From the NCBI GenBank assembly GCA_964034945.1, contig OZ035961.1, positions 30,778,184 through 30,842,183 of the forward strand: a DNA stretch of 64,000 nt, in the 5' to 3' direction. Origin of the DNA: Chrysopilus asiliformis (Eukaryota > Arthropoda > Insecta > Diptera > Rhagionidae). A model generated the notes under the pieces. It did not search any database, was not told where the DNA came from, and saw only the letters and a program-made list of their open reading frames with translations. Below, piece after piece: positions 55,231 to 64,000 of the stretch. Each line of letters begins with the position of its first letter. The first letter of the stretch is position 1. The translations under genes were made by a program, and so were the position numbers.

Positions 55231-56510
55231 CTACAAATATGCAAAAAATTTAAGAGTGACACTTCCGTAAGTGTGCTTGTGAGTGTTAAATTAAATGTGA
55301 GGTATACACTATCGATGATATACAGTAGCGTGGCGAAAAAGGGACGTAATTTTCAATTTTTAGTCATACTAATTAAACACCAAATGACTAAAAAGGAAAA
55401 TTTAAAAAATTGAAATATTTTTAAACAGCTTTTATTTAAAAAAATGCATTAAAAAGGAAAAAATATTTTTTGGGCGCTGTGTATCAGAAATAAAAACGAG
55501 ATAAAAGTATAAAAAAATAAAAAAATATATTTATCTCGCTTTTATTTCTGATACACATCTGATATGCTTTTATTTCGGAAAATTATTTGTTTCAATTTTA
55601 CTACATTTTTATAATAAAAGCTTTTTTAAAAAATTTAATTAAATTTGATATGTCGTTGTTATGCTAATACAATACAATTTTGATGACCTGTCAAAGGTAT
55701 ACGATTTCACGTTTTTATGAGATTTCAATCAGGTCAGTTTTTTTAAAAATTGTGCTTGAAAGTGTCTAAATTTTTTTATTTCCAAACTTTTTATGTTTGA
55801 TGGGATTTCTTTAGTAAAATTTTATGATTTTTATTAATCCACCTTGGATAAATCATTTTTTTTTGCCAAAATCGATTCTTTAATAATTTCACTGTAATAA
55901 AATTTTTGATTGAGGAAAATATTGAGGAAAATATACATATTTTTAAAGTAAAAACTGTTGTGATCACACACCTATTAGTAAGTAGAGATTTTGTTTTTGT
56001 TTTATAGAAAATAGAAAATGCATGGTTAATCGAAAATATAAAAAATTTGATACAAATTTTTACAAAATATTTTTGTGTGATATGCGAAATGAATGAATTT
56101 AACGTTAAGGTGTTATGTATAATCGAAAACTACTGTAATAAACTTATCAATGGAGTTATAAAATATCATGAGACAGTATTACTTAACATATCTCCAATGT
56201 TATTTTATGTATGGACTGTCGGTAAAATGTGGTTAATATGTAAATGTTTGGACAATAGAGAATCGTCAATTTCCAATCATTGATCATGTCAAATATGAAG
56301 AAAACTTTGACAGATAAAGATTTTTATTACTATGACCATATGCGTCCGATAACAGTATCAATGGCGCGTGCAAATAGTAAAAACCTTTAGATGGATATCA
56401 TACAATTTATGCATACCTGCATTATCATACTTGCTAATTTTAACATGGTTTAGAAGTCGGTACAGACTTGATTAATATATTCTGCGAATATGGATATTTT
56501 GTGCGCATCC
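55231..56510. other. Intergenic, no gene recognised
   Basis: AT-rich. A short inverted repeat lies around 55,480-55,560 ('ctgtgtatcagaaataaaaa' versus 'ttatttctgatacaca'). No supportable ORF. The last part is the T10 promoter. Confidence 0.45.
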
Positions 56511-56514
56511 CAGC

Positions 56515-56522
56515 TATAAATA
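56515..56522 (+). promoter_or_regulatory. TATA box of T10
   Basis: TATAAATA with 'atcagtatcagtt', an initiator-like sequence, about 30 bp downstream. The start codon is at 56,594. Confidence 0.65.
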
Positions 56523-56593
56523 TAGAGAAAAGGAGATGTTCGTCATCAGTATCAGTTTGCGGTTTAGTTAAAAAACATCTAATTTTGAAAAAA

Positions 56594-57473
56594 ATGCGTT
56601 CCTTCGTGGTAAGTGATGTTTGTAATAAAAATATTAAATGGTCAAGACGAAAACTTGATTTATGTAGATCCTGGCATTGGTAGCGGTCGCCGTGGCAGCA
56701 CCTCAAGGATACAATTACCAGCAGCCGGCCCAACAAATCAGTCATGGAGCATCAAGCAATCAACATGGAAGTATTGCAGGATTAGGTCATGTTGGTGGAT
56801 CAATTGGTGGAGTTGCTGGAGGACATCATCAAGTTCAACAACAACAACACCAAACTATTGTTAGCAAACACTTCTACATCCATGCTGCCCCCGAGGAAAC
56901 TGCTGAAGAAGCCCACAGCCAGCAGTTGAGTGCTGGTCCAGGCCACAAACACTACCAAGTTGTTTTCATCAAAGCCCCATCCCAATCTGCCAGTTCGGCA
57001 GCGATATCCTTGGCTCAAGCACAAAATGAAGAGAAAACTGTTATTTATGTCCTTAGCAGAAAGACAGACGCCGCTGAACTCCAAACCCATTTCGCTGAAG
57101 CTAAAAATGCCGCTAGCAAACCGGAAGTTTACTTCATCAAATACAAGACACAAGCTGAAGCTCAACATGCCCAGCAACAAATTCAAGGTGGTGATTTTTT
57201 TTCAATATTGCCATATAATTTTTATTCATATGTAAATTCTTTATAATTCGAACTTCAGCTCAATACGACGCGTTAGGTGGAACTAGTCAGGTAACCGATG
57301 AAGGTGTAGCTCCAGTCCAAAACTTCATTGGTGCATTGGGAGGATCGGCCGGTGGCAGTCACGGTCAGGGTTCAGTTGGCCATGGCGGATCGGTATCCCA
57401 CGGAATTGGAGGTGGTGTATCTCAAGGAATCGGGGGTGGTGTATCATCATCCTACCTCCCACCCAGATTCTAA
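56594..57473 (+). CDS. Tweedle (DUF243) cuticular protein T10
   Basis: Exons 56,594-56,608, 56,668-57,187 and 57,259-57,473; 249 residues. Signal peptide MRSFVILALVAVAVAA across the 59-bp intron 1. A Q/G/H-rich spacer (about residues 17-68) leads to the domain: SKHFYIHAAPEETAEEA, GPGHKHYQVVFIKAP, EEKTVIYVLSRKTDAAEL, KPEVYFIKYKTQAEAQHAQQ. Exon 3 encodes AQYDALGGTSQVTDEGVAPVQNFIG, a Gly/Ser/His-rich tail with GGGVS repeats, and YLPPRF. It is close to T11 in the domain, so these two probably share a recent ancestor. Secreted cuticle component. Confidence 0.93.
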
Positions 57474-57589
57474 TCAAAAGATGTTATTTAATTTTTTTAC
57501 TGCGATTTCGAAAATGTAAAATATTTGTTACTTCATTTCAAATTAAAATATGAAATTTTAATACGTCTTTGCTAGCAATTGTTTGTATA

Positions 57590-57905
57590 CTCTGCATGAT
57601 ATATCATATAGGAGTATGTTAGATTTAGTATACCTTTTGTAACGCATCAAACCAATCGTCGGACACAAATATGAATTTTGATTTCCGCATGTCCGTCTGT
57701 CTGTGCATCTGTCTGTCTGTCTGTGATTTTACATAGCCGATCCATACATTAAAATACAAACGGAACACTCCTTCCCTAGTCTCCCACACAAATTATTTTT
57801 ATTCATAAAAATTTTATTTGCCTTCAATACTCTGTTTTGACGATTGACCCCATACAATTGTAGCTTTTCTTATATTTTACATTTATTTTATGACATATGA
57901 TTTTT
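57590..57905 (+). repeat. D1-family repeat
   Basis: 'agatttagtataccttttgt', 'aatcgtcggacacaaat', a GTCTGTCT tract at 57,700-57,722 and 'tttgacgattgaccccat' plus 'caattgtagctt' occur in the same order as the 19.3k copy. Non-coding. Confidence 0.65.
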
Positions 57906-57994
57906 TCTTACTTCCCAGATAAAATTAATTATTTTTCATAGTAAATATGAAGGTGTGAAGAATCACGAAAACTTTATATTGAACTTCTCTAATA

Positions 57995-59300
57995 ACATTT
58001 TAAGCAGCCGTGTCGTCTTTATTCACATATTTCGTCACATTGCAAATCGCGGTGATAAGGTTTGTCACGCCGCAATTACGACACAGGAACGTAATTCTGA
58101 CGCTACCATTTCACAAAAAAAGACGCCCCATTAACAAAATTAGTTGCCTCAAACTTTATTTCAGCGTCTTCTGACGGGATTACATCAGACAAATTTTCGA
58201 GCGAAGTTTTCTTTCTCCCTCGAATGCTTACATAGCTTAGCGACCAAACAGAGAAAAACAAATAAAAACGTAAACAGAAAGCGAAATCTAATGGCGATAA
58301 ATTAATGGAAACTTTTTTGGATTATTATTTTATAATGGACTTTTCCTTCGATTGTATACCGTGATTTTTGTTGCAACTAAAAATTTTCGACAATATTGAA
58401 TTTAAAATTTAAACAGATTTCAATGGGCCATCAAATTATTTTGTTTCTAACGAAAAACTTGTTTAATTTTTTTGCCAGTAATTTTTTTTTTGTAATTAAA
58501 TGCCAATAAAATTGTGCTGTTTCAAAAATGGCTCCTTTTTTTATGCAATTTCCATAAGTTATTAGCCTGACATAAGATATTTAATTCCCGAAGCGAAATC
58601 ATTTGAATTAAATGTCAATGGGGAATATGGCGACTGAAGACATCAACTTTTTTTCTTTTATTTTTAAAGCGGGGGCTTTGAGGTAACTCCAGTGGCAAAC
58701 GTGTCGATTCTGTTCCCATTACACGCTTCTTCAAAGTGAGCTAATCACTGTATCGAGCCGACAATCGTCAAATGCCGCTCTATCGCTGCAGGATTTTCAT
58801 GAAGCGAATATTGACCACAGATATCGGAATTAGAATAGATATCGTGTTTTGCTATCTCAAATGGGCCACTGAAATGTCAAAATATTATTATGGGGAAAGG
58901 AGATAAATATATCATGCTTCGTTTTGGAATATAGAATGTTTGTAGTTCACTGAAAAGCTAAAATTCATTTTTAATTTGAAACTTGATAAAAGCAAAGTTG
59001 GCAATTCTGGATTCATTTCACTATGGTATGCAAATAAATTTTAGACTTATGAAAATAGAGAAAGCATTAGTGTTTTTGGCCCATTTCTTTATACGGGCTT
59101 TTCAAGTAAGGCGCATTCTATGGGATATATTTCTGTGATATTGACCCAAAGACGAACCGTCGATCACCAACTTCACACGCTTCTTGTACGCGGGTACAAA
59201 TTCTAAATCTTTAGCTCCGATTGCGTAAATGGCTGCATTTTTAAGCCGCAAATAACAAACCTCTGTGCCCGTGCTTTTCGATGTTGTTTGGGTTCTCTCT
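57995..59300 (-). repeat. Repeat family R1, copy 2, interrupted
   Basis: Reverse-complement relative of 41,305-42,100. It is split by a 322-bp insertion (58,816-59,137). A minus-strand frame at 59,102-59,401 is open across its end (CYLRLKNAAIYAIGAKD, VKLVIDGSSLGQ) but is broken in the other copy, so coding status is doubtful. Confidence 0.75.
58816..59137. mobile_element. 322-bp insertion with 8-bp target duplication (hAT-like)
   Basis: Starts CACAGATATC and ends TTTCTGTG, flanked by ATATTGAC on both sides (58,808-58,815 and 59,138-59,145). The paralogous R1 copy at 41.5k has the uninterrupted site, ATATTGACCCAAAG on the minus strand. This proves the boundaries of the insertion. TIRs are short and imperfect. 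Confidence 0.88.
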
Positions 59301-59364
59301 GCGTTGGAATCTCTCATCTGGAATCTCTTATCTCTCAAATGGCCTTTTATTTCTGAGATAGATA

Positions 59365-60133
59365 AAGGAGCCGCTCCATTACCATCACGGCATACAGACA
59401 ACCAAGGTATGCTGTAAACTTTTGATAGTCAGGTGTGACGTCATTTGTGCCGACTTTTTTTAATTAATTTTTATGTTTATTGATCACTATTTAATGCAAT
59501 CAGTCTACTAATTTACAAATATCTTATTTAAATCGCACAAATTTAAAAAAAACCATCCAGAATACAAAATTCCTTCTGCACTTGACGAACTAATCGGCAC
59601 AAGTGACGTAGCAACGAAATGTCAGATTTGAGTTTACAGCATACCTTGGTTGTCTGTATGCCGTGATTACCATGACTTTTTACCATGACAAAAAAAATGC
59701 AGGAAACTAGAGCAGGATAGACTTATGTAGATCTAAATAGGAATGACTGAATACAAGTAAAACACTATCCCTTCCAGTTTTACAATTTTATAGCAATCAT
59801 ATCAAACCTTATGCTATGAATATAATGTTCAAATTGGCATGGTAACAAAGCTTTTGACTATGCATGCGAAGGAGAAAAAGCTTTTAATATGACATCACGC
59901 TATAATAACCTTTGGTTTTTGCCCGTGCTTGCTATTCACTTACAGGGACAATGTGTGGTTGTAGTAGAAATCGCCATAAAATCGCCATAACAAAAGAGGG
60001 GAAATTATTTTTGCATTTGCCGACAAATTTTTGCAGTTAATTCTTATCTCCCTTTCTCGCCAAGGCATCTTCACATAAATGTGTCTCATTTTTTTTGTCA
60101 TGGTAAAAAGTCATGGTAATGGAGCGGCTCCTT
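59365..60133. mobile_element. Outer inverted-repeat element interrupted by another MITE
   Basis: The right end reads, as reverse complement, AAGGAGCCGCTCCATTACCA then TGACTTTTTACCATGAC. The left end is identical for about 45 bp once the 280-bp MITE and one copy of its 8-bp duplication are removed. Net length is about 480 bp. No ORF, and its own target duplication is not clear. Confidence 0.85.
59386..59665. mobile_element. Nested hAT-like MITE, 280 bp, 8-bp target duplication
   Basis: Perfect inverted ends of about 35 bp starting CACGGCATACAGACAACCAA, flanked by ATTACCAT at 59,378-59,385 and 59,666-59,673. It is inserted inside the left TIR of the element at 59,365-60,133. Non-coding. Confidence 0.92.
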
Positions 60134-61920
60134 AAAGCTTTATTTTTAAAAGGTTTTGCCAGGTAAAAAATCCCGACCTCTCCCCTGTAACGTCCCATTG
60201 ACTAACTCCTGTAAAGCTTAATATTCATCAGATTTTTAACATTAGAAAGGTTGTCCTGCAAAGAATTTACTTTTTAGGAAATTTCAAATATTGTAATTTT
60301 TTTAAAACATAGGGTTCATAGGGTATTGAACTTATGAATACTTTGAATTTGATTGAATTAACAAGACCTTATCTAGCCATAACGGGGGCCTGGTAGATTT
60401 GAATTTTGGGTTCCGTCAAAAGATTTCTTTTAAAGAAAATGTGAGATAATGGGCTCTATTCTGTAATTTTTCATTAAATTTTTTGTTATTTTATAAAGAT
60501 AAAATTCCTTCTTCAAAAAATTAAAATTAAAATTTTTTGAAATTCGTATTCTCTGATGGCAATATAATTTTTTTTTTTCGAATTATTATTTCCACAATTT
60601 TGGAGAAAGTAATAATTTTCAAGATGATCGATATTTCCTTTTTATAAATTTTATCTGTTGCTACTGTTTAGGATACGGACTTCACAACTAAAATGTCAAA
60701 TAACATTCATAAAAGATGTTAAAATGACTATAAAAATTATCTACCGAGGTTCTTTTTTTCATCATTTTGTACTGGCTAAAAACGCACTCTTGCAGAATGC
60801 CGCCCCTGGGCCTTGTGCTTTTTGGTGTTTAATTGAAAGAATGTCATAGTTTTTTTTTACATGAGTTGAGAAAGTAAGTTTCAAATAAATTAAAAATTTA
60901 TAGAGTAACACATAATGTAATTTCAAAAAATGCTAGAATCGTGTCATAAAATTGTGTATTTTGAAATTTTATGTTAATGAAATTCAATATTGAGGCTTGA
61001 TCAAGAACAATAAAAATGGGGACTTTAAATTAAAAATAATTAAGTTTTTAATTGGGATCTCCAACTGGATTCATGATCTACATATTCTTGAATTCATCAA
61101 TTTATAAATTGGTCCAAAATATAAATTTTTTCATGTTTCTCTATTATCTCCACTTAATGTGATAATGTTGAAGAATAGAAAAAATACAAGGTTCAAACTT
61201 GGTGGGTATGTTAAACTTTTTTTTTACAATCGTTATAAATAAAATAATTAAATATTCATCGATCCTCTCATTTCTCTTCGTAAAAAGTGCATTGGTTTTT
61301 TTCGATTTATGCATAATTATTTTAGAAACTGATATGGAAAAATTTTCACTTCGTGGCCCATGCACTTTTAGGTGACTCTATAATTTATTCGAGTGGACCA
61401 TAATAATTATTAGAGTATAGAGTTTTTTAAATTTGTGGGGAAAGATAAATTATCACAAAGTTTTAAAAACCTAGTGAAAAAATGCGAATACTTTTTTATT
61501 GTGAAGCTGAAAGCGAAACATATTGGAAAATAAGTTATACAAGATGACGAAAACTAAGAGAAATAGATGAACCCACGATTATATTAATAAACATATTGAG
61601 AATAAGAAAAGATAATAAAAGAAAAGACATGTTTTTTGTGATTTAATAGGTTTTCTATTATACGCATATCGTCTCATAAATTGCCGTTTCAAACATTCAT
61701 CAATCGTTTTACGGTTGAATAATAAAAAGTCAATGCGTTACTATCAGGCAGTAAGATAATTAACCGAATAAAAAAGTCACAAAATGATAGCGACGACGTA
61801 AGCCACACCTGACAAAGGTGCATTAGTGAAAGGTGCACTAGCTAGAAGCACGTGCAAAAACATATTTTGTGGATATACAAATGCATGAAATCGTAGCTGT
61901 TATCAGTTAGCGAATTTTTA
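60134..61920. other. Intergenic, no gene recognised
   Basis: AT-rich, about 1.8 kb. Short ORFs (60,658-60,849; 61,144-61,365 minus) have no motif or gene structure. The last 200 bp are the T11 upstream region. Confidence 0.45.
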
Positions 61921-61921
61921 G

Positions 61922-61930
61922 TATATATAA
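61922..61930 (+). promoter_or_regulatory. TATA box of T11
   Basis: TATATATAA, followed by an initiator-like ATCAGTTC about 30 bp downstream. The start codon is at 61,991. Confidence 0.65.
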
Positions 61931-61990
61931 TCCGAATTCTCGAATTTCAAATCAGTTCACTTCTGGATATCAACAAATCATATTCTCAAA

Positions 61991-63037
61991 ATGAAGAGCT
62001 TCTTGGTAATATCACTTACACAGGGATTTATCAATTCAAGGATTAACTTAAGTGTTCATAATTCAAATAGGTTATTTGCTTGGCTGCTGTTGCTGTTGCA
62101 AAGCCCCAATACAACTACAATGGGGGACAACCCGCTTTTGCTGCTGCACCTGTAGCTCACGCTGCTGGCCCAGCTTTTGTAGGTTCAGCAGGAGGTGTGG
62201 GTGGCGGTGCAGGAGGATTTGGGGCTAGTGGAGCAGGATTCGGTGGTGCTGGCGTAGGTGGATTAGGCGATGCGGGCGCAGGCGGTTTTGGAGGCGCTGG
62301 TGCTGGTGGATTTGGAGGCGCTGGTGCTGGTGGATTTGGAGGTGCTGGCGGTGGTGGATTTGGAGGAGCTGGCGGTGGTGGATTCGGAGGAGCTGGCGGT
62401 GGTGGATTTGGAGGAGCAGGTGGTGCTGCTCAGGTCAGCAAGCATTTCTATATTCACGCTGCTCCTGAAGAAAGTGCCGAAGAAGCCGCAAGCCAACAAT
62501 TGGCTGCTGGTCCAGGCCACAAACACTACCGAGTTGTCTTCATTAAGGCCCCACATCAGTCCTCCAGTGCCGCTGCTTTGTCCTTGGCTCAATCTCAAAA
62601 CGAAGAAAAGACCATCATTTATGTCCTTACCAAGAAAACCGATGCTTCTGAACTTCAAGCCAACCTTGAACATGCTCACCAGACCCCAAGCAAACCAGAG
62701 GTATTCTTCATTAAATACAAGACTCCAGAAGAAGCAGCTCATGCCCAACAACAAATCCAAGGTAATTGAAAAGAATATTTGTAGAGGACTTTTTTTTAAA
62801 TATTGGAACAATTTGTAATTCTCAGCTCAATATGATTCTTTGGGTGGAACCAGCCAAGTATCTGATGAAGGCGTTGCCCAAGTTCAGAACTTCATTGGAT
62901 CCGTTGGAGGTGCAGGCGCAGGAATTGGAGGTGGTGCATCCTTCGGGGGTGGCCATGGAGGTGGTGTTGGCGGAGGACACTTTGCCGGCGATGCTGGAGT
63001 CGGTGCTTCAAATGCCTACCTACCACCAACTCATTAA
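61991..63037 (+). CDS. Tweedle (DUF243) cuticular protein T11, glycine-rich
   Basis: Exons 61,991-62,005, 62,071-62,761 and 62,826-63,037; 305 residues. Signal peptide MKSFLVICLAAVAVA. The spacer (about residues 25-125) is Gly/Ala-rich and contains about six or seven tandem octapeptides GGFGGAG(A/G), encoded by a 24-bp minisatellite at about 62,275-62,425. Tweedle domain blocks are SKHFYIHAAPEESAEEA, GPGHKHYRVVFIKAP, EEKTIIYVLTKKTDASEL and KPEVFFIKYKTPEEAAHAQQ. Exon 3 gives AQYDSLGGTSQVSDEGVAQVQNFIG, another Gly-rich stretch and YLPPTH. Glycine-rich repeats like these are common in elastic or hydrophobic cuticle proteins. AATAAA follows near 63,101. Confidence 0.94.
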
Positions 63038-63124
63038 GCCCTGCATTTTGTTGTTAATTGTTAATATTTTGTATATGAAGACTTGTGTTATTAGTTGTTA
63101 ATAAAAATATGAAAAAAGTGATTT

Positions 63125-64000
63125 TGTTTCAAATTAAAGGTTGACCCTTTTCTGCATGAATTTTTCTTTGAATAAACAATGAATATAATAAGAAACATTG
63201 CAAAAGAGTTGCCCATTTTGCTGAAACTATAATTTTTCGTATAAAGTGGAATTCTCGTAATTCGTAGCTCGACAATTGGTCGGAAGCCACTTCACAAAAA
63301 AGATCTTTATCAAAGTTCCTTTGGCAAAAAACACATGTCGCAAATATACTATTTGAGGAAAACGTCATTTTGTATAAAGTTTTGTTGTCAAAAGTGGACA
63401 CTTAACAGAAAGACGCATAACATTTGGCAAATATGACATTTGGACATTTGGCAAATTCACCTCTCACAAAAAATATTTGGAATTTAGAATAGTTTTTGCG
63501 CGCGCAAAAACTGTTCTCGATGCCAAATGTTTTTTGTAAAAGACGTATTATACTCTTTTAACAATCGACAAGTAGCTTAATGATCCGATTAAGAAAGCTG
63601 GCTTAAAAAACGTATGATAGTTTATTGTTGTTTTAAAATTGTTTTTAGGTTAAAAGTCTATAAAAAGTCATCTATATACAAAGCTAGCTAGAAACCAGCT
63701 AAAAACACCGCTATATTTTCCGAAAATAACCCTAATATGATGGAAATAGTAAATTGGTTATTTCCCAAAATATGTCATGATCCTGATAAAACTTGGGTTA
63801 CGAATTTTTATGAAAAATTGATCTAGATCTATGGTCGAATCATTAAAAAACTGCTAATATGGAATTAATCACTCACTGAGAGAAAGAATCAGATTCTGGT
63901 ACTAAAAATTGCGTACTATGTTTCTGGGGCACCTCACTATATTTTTTGTCGGAAGAAAAGCTTTTTTTTAAAAGCATCTCTTAATCGTTATATGTCTAAC
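63125..64000. other. Terminal non-coding stretch
   Basis: Contains a perfect short palindrome agtttttgcgcgcgcaaaaact (63,493-63,514) surrounded by 'aaatgtt', 'gacatttgg' words. At 63,878 there is one end of the CACTGAGAGA MITE family seen at 28,487; its partner end would lie beyond the window. No gene recognised. Confidence 0.5.

Noticed and set aside
59102..59401. 99-codon minus-strand frame with gene-like composition
   Set aside because: It lies in R1, spans into the inverted-repeat element at 59,365, and its paralogue at 41 kb has stops and an insertion. I list it only as part of the repeat.

Overview
This is eukaryotic nuclear DNA from an insect, most likely a fly (Diptera). It is AT-rich, its genes have short GT-AG introns, TATA boxes sit about 50-120 bp upstream of start codons, and much of the DNA between genes is small inverted-repeat transposons. 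The main content is a dense, mixed-strand cluster of Tweedle-type (DUF243) cuticular protein genes. Large Tweedle clusters are typical of Diptera, while other insects generally have only a few of these genes. I see no tRNA, rRNA, CRISPR array or bacterial operon.

Layout. 1-1,970: repeats and the upstream region of a cytosolic Hsp70/Hsc70 gene. 1,972-11,637: Hsp70 in three coding exons, split by a 7.7-kb intron holding at least six palindromic transposons. 12,606-12,906: a two-exon small lysine-rich protein resembling SMKR1. 13,156-63,037: eleven Tweedle or Tweedle-derived loci, named T1-T11 here: T1 13.2-14.6k (-), T2 21.8-22.5k (-), T3 29.1-29.5k (-, miniature), T4 31.5-32.4k (-), T5 33.5-34.6k (+, very divergent), T6 42.7-43.6k (+), T7 45.0-45.9k (-, nonsense codon), T8 48.0-48.9k (+), T9 49.1-49.4k (-, truncated), T10 56.6-57.5k (+) and T11 62.0-63.0k (+). 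A fragment of the T1 3' end lies at 16.9k.

The Tweedle loci share one gene plan. Exon 1 holds exactly five codons, the start of a signal peptide, followed by a phase-0 intron of 58-77 bp. Exon 2 holds a low-complexity spacer and the Tweedle domain. In all but T2 and T9, a phase-1 intron then precedes exon 3, which encodes AQYD-LGGT, a (V/T)SDEGVAPVQ(S/N)F(I/V)G-type motif and a C-terminal YLPP. The proteins are presumably secreted by epidermal cells and built into chitinous cuticle. The cluster shows duplication and decay in progress: an inverted duplication (T7/T8), a nonsense codon (T7), domain loss (T9), internal shrinkage (T3), loss of the C-terminal exon (T2) and extreme divergence (T5).

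Between the genes are MITEs with readable target-site duplications (hAT-like 8 bp, Harbinger-like 3 bp, Tc1/mariner-like TA), two deleted Tc1/mariner-type transposases, a 5'-truncated non-LTR retrotransposon, two Helitron-like elements, several dispersed repeat families, and a 3.2-kb perfect array of about 400 copies of an 8-bp unit.
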